In this document: positions 34,256 through 46,714 of the stretch, in pieces
Layout of the letters: each line of letters starts with the position of its first letter
Position numbering within the stretch: position 1 is the stretch's first letter
Assembly: GCF_040054535.1 (NCBI RefSeq)
Contig: NC_090795.1
Span: forward strand, 1,165,501-1,229,500
DNA: 64,000 nt
DNA from: Antennarius striatus
Lineage: Eukaryota > Chordata > Actinopteri > Lophiiformes > Antennariidae
Direction of reading: 5' to 3'
Program-made: the position numbers and the translations under genes
The notes under the pieces: model-generated
Seen by the model: the letters and a program-made list of their open reading frames with translations, nothing else
Told to the model about the DNA's origin: nothing
The model's database searches: none

Positions 34256-35417
34256 TTAACGCATACAGGATTAGCATTTAGCTAACAAATTGTTATCATT
34301 ATTTATTCTTCAGTTAAAACTCTTTATCTCAGATGGAGGCAGATTCTCAGATTCTGATGATGCGACGCCAAAGTTCATCTGCATAAAAAAATAAAAATAA
34401 ATTAAAGTCAACATTTTTAAAACCATGGAAGGGTAATTTTTAAACTGGTGATGCGTTCAAGTGTCTCTCCTGGTTGCGTTCAATCCAGAGTTGCTTTTCT
34501 TTTTAATTTCAGACCCTGACTTGTTGCGTTCGTTCTGTTTCGGGGTCGTTCTGATGGAACTCAGGCGTTCTGTGACCCATAATTCCTCCAACCGTCTCCA
34601 TTCATTGATTTTCCTCCAGACCTGCTGACACACGCGCTCGTATCGCCGCATCTCCATCACTTAAGTCAGCAGTTCCCATGGCAACGTGTTCTTAAAGGAG
34701 CCTGGTGATGCCGTCTCGGTGTCTGTCGGAGCATCAGGCGGGAGGTAGCATTAATGACCCGTCTCCGTGGCAACACCGGCGGCGGTCCCGTGTCCCCGGT
34801 GCGAGGCGGCGACACACGACCTCCGAAGAGCTGACGTCAGTAAAACGACGCCCGTCATGATAGATGGATAGATAGATCCAGTTTATATAAATCAGAAGAG
34901 TCCTGTTTTATATTTTGTTACGTGACAGATAAGCTAAACTAGCCTAGCATTAGCCTGATCATTCCAGCTCGTTCTCCTTTAAAACACAACCTGAGTTCGA
35001 CTGACTCACCGACTTCACCTCTGATTGGTCGCTTCCTGTTACACAAAAGTAAATCACCAGCAGCCAATGAAAAAAGCTGAGCATTGACTTCCTGTCTGTG
35101 TCACGATGTGTATATAGATGCACGGGTTGTAGGTTCAAATCTCTCTGCAGGACTCATAAGTTCAGGCCCTGCAGCTCCATTTCCGTCCTTTAGGGGGCAG
35201 AGGTCACATAGGAAATGTAGCTGTCAGAGGTCACACGGCTCCTCTCAGGTATCTGACCTATCGGTAAATGTGGTTTCCCTCCGAATGACATCGCCCGCCC
35301 CCCTCCCCCAGCTCACTCTATCATGCTAAGCTAATGCGCTATAATTGTTAGCTTCCTCTCTACATCCGTCTTGTATTACTGTAATCAAATCTGTCTCAGA
35401 AGTCCTCGGCGTCCTTC

Positions 35418-35663
35418 CTCCATCACTCCCTCCTCCATCACTCCCTCCTCTATCACTCCCTCCTCCATCACTCCCTCCTTTATCACTCCCTCCTCCATCA
35501 CTCCCTCCTCTATCACTCCCTCCTCCATCACTCCCTCCTCCATCACTCCCTCCTCCATCACTCCCTCCTCCATCACTCCCTCCTCTATCACTCCCTCCTC
35601 CATCACTCCCTCCTTTATCACTCCCTCTTCTATCACTCCCTCCTCTATCACTCCCTCCTCCTT
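35418..35663. repeat. 15-bp minisatellite CATCACTCCCTCCTC x16
   Basis: Sixteen units with starts every 15 bases from 35421 to 35646, differing at one or two positions (CC/CT/TT before ATCACT). Because 15 is divisible by 3, several frames stay open through it, creating false ORFs. Confidence 0.97.
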
Positions 35664-37329
35664 CCTGAACTAATGTTCCAATGACATTTAGAAATGATAA
35701 ATGCCGCTGACCGCCAGGAGGACGAGGAAATGAAGACGGAGGGACGTTTGTGGACAATCAAGAATTTTTTAAAGTAAATTAAAAAAAATAAATCGGAGGT
35801 TTGCATGTAACCCAGACGTCCGAGCTCCTCATCCGATCTGTCAGTCCCGGAGCGTTCTGGCTCGACGGCAAACATTTACTGAAAATATGATTTTCCTGTA
35901 ACCGAATTAAAATCCTTCTGTTCTGGAGTCTGGAGTCCATCTGTGGCTCCTGGTGTCGGAGTTCTGGTCCAGTCCGCCCCGTAAACACAGATTTAATTCA
36001 TTTACATTAATGTCATGTTCCAGCAGCACACAAATCTCCTTCACTTGCTTTTCTAAACAACTTTGTAATGGAGCCGGAAACCCTAGTGGGTCTGGAGCCC
36101 CCTGCTGGTGGGAGGGTGGAACCTGCAGCTATGAAGATCTGATGGACTTCAAAGGAAAGTTCAGGTACGTTTTTTTAAAAAAAAATCGAACTCTTGAGCG
36201 GATTTACAGAATCACAAAGACGAATCCAACGAATCCGACGAATCCGAGCTAGCACTGAGGAATCGTTCTATTTCGACTCGTCCGATCCGAAGTGGCTGTA
36301 GGTCGACGGAAAATAAATAATAGAGGAGCCGGGGAAAAAAACGGAGGATAGACTCTTTACTTTAATGGATGACCCCCCCCCCCAACAGATGGACTGGGGG
36401 TGCATTCATATAGCTCTTTAATTATAGAGGAACGACGTCGTGCCAAAAGTTCAAATCAAAGCAGGCGTTTCGGAGCAGATAGGCTCCGCCCCCTCCCCCC
36501 TTCCTTCACGACCCCCCCCCTCCTCTAAATCCTTCCGACTCTAATTAGAGCTCTGGTTATCAGGAAGGCTCCGAGCCTCGGCTCGCCGCCGGGGGACACT
36601 CCGTCATCCGTCCCTCGCCGCTCGCCGCTAATGGGATTAAAGGCTAATTGAGGCTAATTGAATAAAGGATTAGAACATGAATCAGCACTTTGTAAAAAAA
36701 ATGGTTTTATATGCGGAATATTTTAATGTTTTAATCAAGAACCCACAGCTGTGTGTTCACTCCTCCGTAAAGGAGCAGTTCACCCAAAAGGAACGTTAAA
36801 GATTTGTTTCCTGATGAGGTGCAGGTGGGCGGGGCCACAGGTGATGAGGTCATGAGGTCATAAACCAGCTTCCTGTCTGTGTGTGAGTGAAGTGAGGGCT
36901 AACACCGTTGGCTTCCAGGCTAACCTGGAGGCTTCGGTTTAAAACGCGGCGACTTCAGAATCGATTTGTGGACTTCCTGGCGATGCCCTCAGGTGAGTTC
37001 ACCTGTCTCAGTGCTGAGTCACTTCCTGGTTATTTCTGATCAGATTTGATTGTGATTGAAGGGGGGGGGGGTGGTGGATCATTACTATTCACTATCACCA
37101 TCTTTCCTAGACATCTCCCTGCTTCGCATTGTAAAAGCGGAAGTAAAGGATTTCGGGAATAAAAGGTGAATTATTTATTTATTTTTTTACATGTAATTTT
37201 AAAAGGATTATTTTTCCAGCTGTTTGATGAGAAACTTTTTGATGAAGGAATTTTATTCATTATTAATTTTTTTCTTTCATAGAGTAAACCACGTGTTTGA
37301 CGGGTAAACGCTTAAACGCAGATTTCCGT

Positions 37330-37925
37330 CAAACTTCCGTCTCTCAGCTGTTTGTCTGCAATGTGGCGGCGCGCGACGGCGAGGGGCGGGGCCGCGAGGG
37401 CGGCGCGAGACCGGAGAGAGAGAGAGAGCGAGCGCCGGTGCCCGGCGGAGAGCCGGCGATCAGCGACGAGTCTTCCTGCGGACGAGCCGCTGGCAGCGCA
37501 GCCCGGGCGGCGCACGACGAAGCACCGGGCCGGTGGAGACCCGGAGAACGCGGCTGATCTGACCACCCGCCGGGCCGGTGTGGGTGTGGGAACACCCCGG
37601 TACCGGCACCGCCACCGGGTGGGTCCGGAACTCTCTCCTCTGCAACCTGTCCGAGTGCGCTGACGGCCGGCGGTGATTGGTCGATCCAGCGGATGAGCGA
37701 ACCGGACGCACCTGCCACCGGAGCGGGGTGGGATACTCCGCCGCTCGTGACCTCCTGCTCCGGGGGACACCTCCTCCCCCGAGCCGGTACCTCCTCCTCC
37801 TCCTCCTCCTCCACCGGGGCGACCCCCGGGGACCCCACCGATGCGTCCCGCCGTCCCTGATGCTCGGCGGCGCTCCGGGGCTTTCCGGTCGGTGGGAGAG
37901 GCTCGAGCCGCGGCCGCGCGCTAGG
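37330..37925 (+). promoter_or_regulatory. CpG-rich promoter and 5' leader of ptchd1
   Basis: Very CG-dense from about 37360 into exon 1 (37926-38273), while DNA before 37300 is AT-rich. It includes purine-rich GAGAGAGAG (37410) and a CTCCTCCTC run (37790). The transcription start is not resolved. The long minus-strand frame across it is a composition artefact. Confidence 0.65.
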
Positions 37926-40900
37926 ATGCTGCGCCAGGTGTTGCACGCGGGCCTGAGGAGCTCCTTCCACGCCATTGGCCGGTTCGTGGCGAGCCACCCG
38001 GTGTTCTTCGCCTCGGCGCCCGTGCTGCTGTCCGTCCTGCTGGGGGCCAGCTTCAGCCGGTACCGGGTGGAGGCGGACGTGGAGAACCTGCTGGCCCCCA
38101 AACACAGCCTGGCCAAGATCGAGGGGAACCTGGTGGAGAGTCTGTTCCCCGTTAACCGCTCCAAACACGCGCTGTACTCCGACCTGCAGACACCGGGCCG
38201 CTACGGGCGGGTCATCGTCACCAGCAGGAAGGGGAGCGTCCTGGACCCGGTTCACCTGGACACGGTGCTGAAGGTGCGTCAACCGGTGCGGCTTGTTTTT
38301 AATGTGGGTTATAGGTTGAAAAGTAATAATCAATTAATCAATCAATAAATCAATGAGTAAAAAGGGGCGTTCCCAGACATGAAGTTGGACTGGAGTTAGC
38401 CCGCCAAAACGGTTTAGCCTGTTGGCGTCTTTTAAAAACATTGTAAATATGTATTTTTCCACCAAATAATAATTATAATAATGATATTAATAAAATAATG
38501 ATGGAAATTTAAATTCATAAAAGCCACCAAAGCTTGTTGCTAGCTAATGTTAGCTGATGTTGTCAGAATTGTACATTAAAGTAACAGAGCTAACGGTCGC
38601 TAATGTTGCTCATCTTATGTTTATATTTGATAATACATTGAGAAGTTGACCTGCTAATAGATTAGCGTCAGCGGCTAGCCACCATTGTTAGCTCGTCTAT
38701 TTAAATCCAGCAACTGGCCCCGCCCCCATTAAACGATAAAAGTGATGAACGCCATTCTGTCGTTTGACACTTTAACGTAATAAAAATGGCGTGACGCCGC
38801 TTTAACATCAAACACATCGGTCAAAGCCGAAGTAAAGGTCAGCGCACACTCATCCTCATTCTTCATCCTCATTCCTCATCATCCTCAGTCGTCGCTAACC
38901 GCCTCCTCCTGAGGAAGCGGGGCGTTCCGATAGGGAGGCGTCGCAGGCGTCCGTCTCCGCCTCGATTTATCGTTAGCTCAACACCCCAGGAGCAATTGGC
39001 CGAATGATTTCACAAAGTCACGCCGGCCTTGTTGGCGAGGGTCAAACATGGCCGACCCTGTTGATGGTGGCGGATGGCGTCTCGTCGCCTCCTGCTGTGA
39101 GACAGACGGGTGTGAAGTGGCTGTTACATCATCTTACTCTCGCAGTCTGTCTGCCCTTCTAGTGCATCACGTTTCCCAGCATGCCATCAAACCCCGCCCC
39201 CCCAAGTGGATGTAAACCTGTTGCATCACTGATGGAGAACCCGGGCTGGTAGATTCTGGACCCTCAGGGTCTCCCAGAACCCAAACTGGTTGATGGATCC
39301 ACAAAGACCTCAGAATCTCTGGGTTCTCATGAGGATGAGATCGTTTCTCATGACGACAACATTCTCTCCCAGTCCAGGATCTGAAAAGCAAATTATTTCA
39401 TCCGCAATAACTAGTACTTTTTAAAACTATCTAGTTGTCATAATTGAGATTATCCTACATTTGTTTGAGGTTTTCTCATAATTAGATTGTGATCTAATTT
39501 ATTTAGTTGCGGTGATGAAAGTTTCTCCTAACAATGTGATTCTCATGAAGACATGATCATCATGAGACATTTATGAGATCATTAGGAAATTACCATGAGA
39601 TGATTATGAGATTGTCATGAGATTATTATGAGAATCATGAGACCAATGAGAATATTATGAGATAATTATGAGAATCATGAGATCATGATGAGATAATCTC
39701 TCATAGTCGAGATCAGATCTCATCATCAGATCATTTTTCAGTGACCTGATTGTTTCTAATCTCATTATCATGAAATTATCCTCTCATCGCCAAGAGAACT
39801 TGTCAGAGTTGGGAGATGAGGATCTTTTACTTCCTTCTCATCCAAATCGTTGTGTGTGGAACCTGAAACACTCTCAGCTGACAGGAGGCGGGGTTTAAGT
39901 TAATTTTCAGATATGAGACATGATAAAATTTCCATTTAAGGCCTAGAAAATGTAAAAATATTTGATGTAAATGACATGAAAGCCATAAATACCCAGTTGG
40001 TGTTTTTCTACACCCGTCCTCTGCAGTGTTTGCTGAGGCACGCACCGGCATCAGGCCTGTTGCTTAGTAACCACACCGCCAGTGTCGGAACCGTTGTCCT
40101 CTAACCAAAATAACGGAGGGAGGGTTCGTTCTGTCGAGTGAAAGCACCGACTCCCACTCACGTCGCCGCCGCCGAGTCAAACCACCGGCTGCGAGCACAA
40201 CGCTGTTGTTGGGAGTCCGTCTCCGGTGGCAGTTGTCCCTGTTTCTGCAGCGTTTCCATGACAACAAGAAGTCTAAAAAAGTTTGGACATTACGTCCAAT
40301 AAGGAAAAAAAAAAAATCTGAATTCAACATGTGATGCGTGATTGGATTTAATCGATGTCACGTTCGTTATCACTTCCAAAGACAAGCTGAAAAGCTGATT
40401 TTAAATAAAGTTTTAGCATAAACCATGCTAGCTGAAGCTAACCTGTTACTTCCTGGTTGCGCAGCTCCACAGACGGATCTACCAGATGCAGGTGATGGTC
40501 CCGCCGACGGGTCCCAACAGCTTCAACTACTCCTTCTCCTACCTCTGTCTTCCTGACGACAAGAACGTCTGCATCATCGATGACATCATCCGCGCCATGG
40601 AGGAGATCCAGCTGGCCCGCGCCTTCAACCGGTCCGTCCCCGTCCTGCGGTACCCCATCACACAGCTGGCGGACGGGCGGCAGGCGTACATCGGCCACCA
40701 GCTGGGCGGCGTCCAGAGCTGGGGCTCCAGCAGGGCGGTGATGGGCGCCAGAGGGGAGGGCGTACGTTCTGCCCGGGCGCTGCAGCTCACCTACTACCTC
40801 CAAGCCCGCGGCGGGCTGATGGACCAAGTGGCCAACCAATGGGAGAAGGCCTTCTGTGCGGAGTTGCAGCACTTTGCGGCATTGCACCCTAAACTGGGGC

Positions 40901-43900
40901 TGTACCCTTCCACTTCGTCTTCTCTGAGGACCGACTTCCAGTTCTCCTCGGTGTTGGCACACCGCCCCCTGCTGGCCAGCCTGGGGGTGTGCGGCATGTT
41001 GGCGGTCCTATGCTGCTCCATGAGGGACTGCGTGAGGTCCAAACCCTGGCTGGGGCTGCTGGCGCTCCTGTCCATCACCCTGTCGGGCCTCACCGCCGCC
41101 GGCATCCTCAACCTCACCGGCGCCACCTACAACTCCACATACCTGGGCATCCCGTTCGTCATGCTGGGTAGGTGTGCAGCTCAACGCGCCGCAGATGTTT
41201 GTCAGGAAGTAATCTAGACCTTTTTAGAGGGGGTTGAGTCCAGATTGGGCTACAGGTCGTCCTCAACAGGTGAGCATGCGGACATGCAAACAAACGCGCT
41301 TCGCCATATCCCACTACTGCAGTCCCCTTTTCTGCCACAACCCCCCCGGCAGCAGCACCACTGTGTTCATGCAGCTCCAACACCCGTCCCCCTTTCTTGT
41401 TAGTTGTTGTCTCTGCTAGCATCTCAGAGCGTTAAACACTAAAGTTTCCAAGACAGAGAGATTATCATGGATGATAGTGAAGATAGTGGCGGTGGTGACA
41501 ATCTGATGACGACTCTGACTCTGACCAACACTAGCCCTGAGGGAATAGAACTTTAGTATTTACAGTAGTCGTGACGTTTAAATGAATAGATGGAGATTAG
41601 AGATTGAAATTTAATAAGTTACGAACAATTCAATTTATGAATAACCTCTAGGAACTGATTTTGTTTGTAAGTTGAGGACTACTTGTATCTGGAAGATTGA
41701 ACAGGAATTAACTCGACTGACAATCAGGGGAGAAAACGGGTCTGGAGCGCGTTGGTGTTCGTCCCAGATTGTCCAGGTTTAAACGTCCCAAACTGCTCAT
41801 AGATAATTCAAACCCGACAAAACTTCTCAGAAACTTTTCTTCGCCTGAGATCCCATCAGCCAATGAGAGCGACGGCAGCTACCGCTAACAATAAACGATC
41901 AATGGCCGACTTTGAAACTTCGACTTGTTTCCTCAAGAAGTTGGACTTCTTCCGTCTCATGAGGCGACGCGTTCACGGCTTCCTCCGACATGAGGATCTG
42001 ATTGAAACCCCCCGGCGCCCCGTGATGAGACGGTTTTAATCTGGCAGCTGATTGGACGTCTGAGACTCGAGGGAAGAGAATCTGTGAGAGTCTTGTACGT
42101 GTGACAGAACCGGATTTTATCATCGAGAGGCCGACGTCCGTCTTGGCGGCGATGGATCGGCTGTGAACTTGGCTGTCCTTGTTTCGCCGTCTCCTCCGAC
42201 TCAAAATCAGCATCGATTAGCACCAATGCTAACGTCAAATGCTAATTCTTTATGAATATAAGACCAAAATGTTCTTTTAAAGACTAATGAACCTTTTAAA
42301 ATTAAATTCTGTGATTGCACACCTGAACATTTCACGTGTGATTCTACGTGTGTGACAGCGGCGTGCTAACAGAGCGCTAACGGATGAGCTGCACGTGTGG
42401 CCCAGACCATAATTAGTGATGAAGAGAAGGAGGAGGAGGGAAGCTGCTGGTGGTCTGAAAATAACCAGGGTTGGCAGAGGAGACAAGGGGTGGTGGGGGT
42501 CACGCCGAGGGTTGAGTGAAGGGTCGTACGACAGGAAGCGAAACGTCGTACAAACGTTTGATCCTCGTCTTCATCGATCCAACGTCGACTCTGAATCATC
42601 AAAGCTGGCGGAACCCGAGCGTTTGCGACGCGGCGCGTTCCAACAGTTTCCGCCCCCCCCACTCTAGAACCGGAGGCGTGAACGCGTGAAACGTGTCACG
42701 CGTGTGAAAAACGTCTTTTCGCTGCTCTCTGCACCTTTTCTTTGGCGCTGCTGCTCGTCACGGGTCTGCAGCCCCTCTGGGGGGGGGGTGTCTGGACGTC
42801 GCGCCTCTGTTGGGGTGTTAAGCGAGGTGGTGGCGGCGGTGGTAGGGGGAGGGGGGCTAACCGTTGCCATGGCAACCGCAGGACAGGAGCAACAAAATGT
42901 GCACGCTGTCCCGTGGTGGATCGGTAAACGTGGACGTAGCATTAGCGTTCGTACCTGCTTGTGGCCCCGCCCACCTGACGAATAAAACCCAACTCACTTT
43001 GAAGATTTAACCCTCCAGCTGCCGAACACTCTTCACATCCAATCGGTCGCCAACTTCATCGATTAGCGCCGATCCCCCGAAGGGCGTTTCGGGGGAAGCT
43101 AACGCGTTCGGATTAAGCTAGTTCTGACGAGACTTGATTTTATTTTTTGCTAACAGCTAGCAGCATGGTCGCGTTTTTAAAAAATGACCTTCCGTGTCTC
43201 CGTTTCCCATCAGGCCACGGGCTCTTCGGCTCTTTCGAGATGCTGTCGTCGTGGCGACGGACCCGAGAGGACCAGCACGTGAAGGAGCGCGTGGCGAGCG
43301 TCTTCGAGGACGTCATGCTCCGCTTCTCCGGCTCCACCCTCCTCCACCTGCTGACGTTGGGCTTAGCCGCCTCGCCGCTCACCAACATGGAGGCGGTGCG
43401 GCTGTTCTGCCGCACGGCGGCATTGGCGGTCGCCGTGGGTTACGTGTACACGCTGTCCTTCTACAGCTCCTGCCTGGTGTTCACCGGTTACCTGGAGACC
43501 GGCTACCGACACGGCTGCTTCTGCCGCCGCGTCCCCAAACCGGACCGGCTGGATTCCAAACCCGCCTGGTACCGCTGCCTCATGCACACCCGCTACCAGG
43601 ACGAGACCGCCCACACGCCGCACGCCGTTGCTCACACGCCCACCAACCCCAACCTGACCCTCACGCACGCCGCCAGCCTCCCCGCCGCCTTACACGGACT
43701 AACGGCTAACTCCACCCACACACATTCCAACCCCCATCCTCAGGACTCCCACCTCCTACTGGGGTGCGTGAGGCGTTGCTATGGCGACTGGATCACCAAT
43801 ACATACGTGAAGCCCTTCGTGGTTCTGCTGTACCTGGTTTACATCTCCTTCGGACTGATGGGCTTCCTGCAGGTGAGTCCTTTACTTCCTGTTCACCGTT

Positions 43901-45933
43901 ACAGCGGTACCTCTACGTACGAAATTAATTGGTTATGGAAGAAATTTCATAAGTAGAGACGCGTTTTCCATGAAAAAGCCCTAATCCTTTCCAAGCCCCC
44001 CAAAATTCAGACATAAATGTTTTGTAAAGCATAAAAATGCATCAAAACATGTAACAAATACATGTTTTCGATTAGATTATTACACAATAAATGAGAGTTG
44101 TGCATAACGTAAAAAACAAAGAATAAAGAATAAAAATGATGGTAATTAACCTTTTAACTGCTGTCTTCATTGTTTTTTGCCCTCTTTGGTTCATGCCCTC
44201 TTGCCCCCCCATGAACAACAGAGTGAATTCCAGTCCTCCTTCTGAACTTCTCCAACCACCCACGCGACGCCTTAAACTCCTTAAACTTCCTTTAGTTTTA
44301 ATAACGTGGTGATTGTAGATGCATTACGGCCATATTCTTTGGAGAGATCAACCAAACGCATCCCTTTTTCAGGCTTTTCTATGATCTCTTGCTTTGTTTG
44401 TACGGACAAAAAAAACTCTTTTCTTCGTCTTTTCTTTTCCTCTTTTCTCCGTCACTTTCTTGGGGTCCATAGTGAATACTCTAAAAGTTAATATATTTAT
44501 GTAAAACTATCAGAACACCTCATGGGTCGAGGGCCGAATGACGAGGACGCTGCATAGACACCTATCTAGCTCCACACAGAGGTCCCTCTTAGCCAATGGG
44601 ATGCCAGGATGCTAGGTAATAGCCAATGGCAGAGCAGCTATAAGAATGTTGCGTTCAGGAACCTGTGGGAGCTGCGAGTATCAGCCCATACTGTATTTTG
44701 TTTGTTTGTAACTCGAAATTTCTTTCGTAACTAGAGGCAATATTTTCCTGTTGAGGCGTTTCGTCAGTAGAGGTACCAGCTATGAGGTACTCTACTTCCT
44801 GTTTTGACGTTTCCCCCTGTTTCCAACAGGTAACCCAAGGTTCCGACCCAAGTGCGCTTGTTGCCATGGATACAGCCACGGTATTATACACCCGTGCCCA
44901 ACAGCGCTACTTCAGCTCGTACTCCCCCGTCATCGGGTTCTACATCTACGAGAGCGCCCCCTACTGGAACACGTCGGTGCAGCGAGACCTCCTAGAATAC
45001 GCCAAAGGCTTCCAGCGAATCAGCTGGCTGGAGGCGTACCTGAACTACCTGTCGGATCGCAACCAGTCCACCAGCCAGCCGCGGGAGAACTTCACCCGCA
45101 CGCTCCGCCACGCCTTCCTGCGCGAGCCGCGCTTCACCCACTTCGCCGACGACATCATCTTCGCCGAACGTGGCCAGGGGGAGGAGCCCGACGTGGCGGC
45201 GTCGCGCATCTTCCTGGTTGCCAAGACGACGGAGAACAAGCGAGAGGAGATGTCGGTGCTGCTGGACACGCTGCGGCGCCTGTCGCTGACATCGCGCGTC
45301 CGCTTCCTGATCTTCAATCCGTCGTTCGTGTACCTGGACCGCTACGCGGCGGCGGTCAGCTCGCCGCTCAGACATTCGCTGCTGGCGGCGCTCTTCCTGT
45401 TGGGGCTGTCGTCGCTGGCGGCGGTGGAGCCGCTGGTGTCGGTGTGGCTCGGCCTCACGCTGGCGTCGGTGCAGTTCGGCGTGCTGGGCTTCATGACGCT
45501 GTGGGGGGTGGAGCTAGACTGCGTGTCCGTGTTGTGTCTGATCGCCGCCCTGGGGCATTCGGCGGACTGCAGCGGGCCCCTACTCTGTGGGTTCGCCTCG
45601 GGGCGGGGCGACAGCAGGACTCGCTGGGTGCGGGCGGCGCTGGAGCGACACGGCGTCCCGTCGCTACAGACGCTCGTCTGTTTCGCCGCCGCGCTGGCGC
45701 CGCTGGGGTGGGTGCGCTCCAACCTCACCCGCACACTGTTCCGCTGCCTCACCCTCACGGCCGCCTGCTCCGCCCTGCACACCCTCGCCTTCCTGCCCAC
45801 CCTCCTCACCTTCCTCCCCCCTTCCAAGAGCAGGGGGCACCGCCGGCAGGAAGGGGAGGGGCAGAGACAAGAAGTGGAGTGCGTTGAAATGAACGACAGC
45901 ACGCGAGTGGTTGACCAGATCACCACCGTCTGA
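37926..45933 (+). CDS. ptchd1: Patched domain-containing protein 1 (PTCHD1)
   Basis: Multipass membrane protein of the patched/dispatched family, with a sterol-sensing-type domain; linked in human to autism and intellectual disability. Four coding exons: 37926-38273, 40465-41167, 43214-43872, 44830-45933, giving 937 residues in frame. It starts [13 protein letters not shown] and ends [12 protein letters not shown], both nearly as in human. Conserved blocks: [99 protein letters not shown] and [14 protein letters not shown]. It is about 49 residues longer than human (888), largely from a His/Thr/Pro-rich insertion at roughly residues 473-525. The intron at 43873-44829 is, as far as I recall, not present in mammals. 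An in-frame ATG 22 codons upstream (37860) is an alternative start, less likely by homology. Confidence 0.96.
38274..40464 (+). other. ptchd1 intron 1
   Basis: 2.2 kb between donor GTGCGT and acceptor TTGCGCAG. It holds an ATGAGAT-rich repeat region (39480-39800) and otherwise no feature I can support. Confidence 0.8.
39480..39800. repeat. ATTATGAGA / TCTCATAAT simple-repeat region
   Basis: More than fifteen irregular copies of (A/T)ATGAGAT or ATGAGAA on the plus strand, with their complements (ATCTCAT) at the right side, so the tract is partly self-complementary. Confidence 0.8.
41253..41685 (+). mobile_element. Mariner-like TIR element, family C, in ptchd1 intron 2
   Basis: Left end CAGGTCGTCCTCAAC, right end read inwards CAAGTAGTCCTCAACTTACA, flanked by TA (41251-41252 and 41686-41687). 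433 bp. Its terminal part recurs at 47848-47900. Confidence 0.72.
43902..44780 (+). mobile_element. Mariner-like TIR element, family D, filling ptchd1 intron 3
   Basis: Left end CAGCGGTACCTCTACGTACG, right end read inwards GCTGGTACCTCTACTGACGA, flanked by TA (43900-43901 and 44781-44782). Subterminal parts also match as inverted repeats (GAAGAAATTTCATAAG versus GAAAGAAATTTCGAGTT). 879 bp, no transposase frame seen. Confidence 0.8.
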
Positions 45934-46097
45934 GCGGACGCCACGCCCCTCCCTCCCCTGCCTCGAGCCCAAAGGAAGCCCCGCCTTAGCCCCGCCTCTG
46001 AAACCGGCTTCAGATCCAATCACGTTGCTCGGCTCACGCTATTCGTTCGCGCAAGATAACGCTGTGATGTCATCTGTTTCCACATTGATGCTGGGCA

Positions 46098-46103
46098 AAT
46101 AAA
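46098..46103 (+). terminator. Polyadenylation signal of ptchd1
   Basis: AATAAA 165 bases after the stop codon; no better signal lies before it. Confidence 0.6.
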
Positions 46104-46639
46104 GTCAAAATCTAGAAAACACGGCGCTGAACGCTTCCGGTTGTGTTTTTATTTCCAATCGCGTCGCTAAAAATCGATAGATTATTGATCGGAGAACCCA
46201 TCACTACAGCAGCCGTGTTGTTCAGAGGTCGTCCAGTTTTACCGCGGCCTCAAACGCACCACGAGGATGAAGAGACAACTTATTTCCACCGATGGAGGAA
46301 AGATGATGCTAAGGATGCTCCTCCCCAAAGGGGCGGGGCCATCTCTGCGTTTTAAAACTAAATAAAGGAATCCCACGAGACGGAGAAAAGCCCGCTTTTA
46401 GACGTGATGGGTTTTCAGTTTGAATAATTCATCAAGGCTGCAAAAAACAGCAGGAAGAAACATTTCCAGATGGAATTTGTCTGTTCAAGCGTCAAAATGG
46501 AAATTTATGATTCTGTAAAATCTATTATTGATCAGCTGATCGGGTTTGGGTCTGAGCTGCTTCTGGGTCAACAGGGTTTTTAAAAAGTAGATTTAAATTG
46601 TGAACAGCATAAATATTTTTTTGTGGCGGGGGGGTCGGC

Positions 46640-46642
<3 letters not shown>

Positions 46643-46674
<32 letters not shown>
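46643..46674. repeat. (AC)n microsatellite
   Basis: 32 bp of AC. Confidence 0.96.
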
Positions 46675-46677
<3 letters not shown>

Positions 46678-46687
46678 CTAATAACTT

Positions 46688-46714
46688 GTGTCATCTGCAT
46701 AGAAATGGACTTAA
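46688..46714 (-). repeat. LINE reverse-transcriptase relic (YADD box)
   Basis: Minus strand encodes HFYADDTS, then a stop. Tiny but in the same orientation as the relic at 1396-1460. Confidence 0.35.

Larger units (their letters stand above)
33290..37329. other. Spacer between phex and ptchd1
   Basis: 4 kb with a long (TG)n, a piggyBac-like element, a 15-bp minisatellite, C-runs near 36366 and TAAT-rich stretches around 36540-36670 that might be regulatory. No supported coding exon. Confidence 0.6.

Noticed and set aside
35326..35757. Open frames encoding GGSDGG or SLPPP repeats
   Set aside because: Artefacts of the 15-bp minisatellite, which keeps frames open on both strands.
37344..38333. 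329-residue minus-strand open frame
   Set aside because: It is the complement of the CpG-rich ptchd1 leader and exon 1; the length is explained by high GC and the opposite coding exon.
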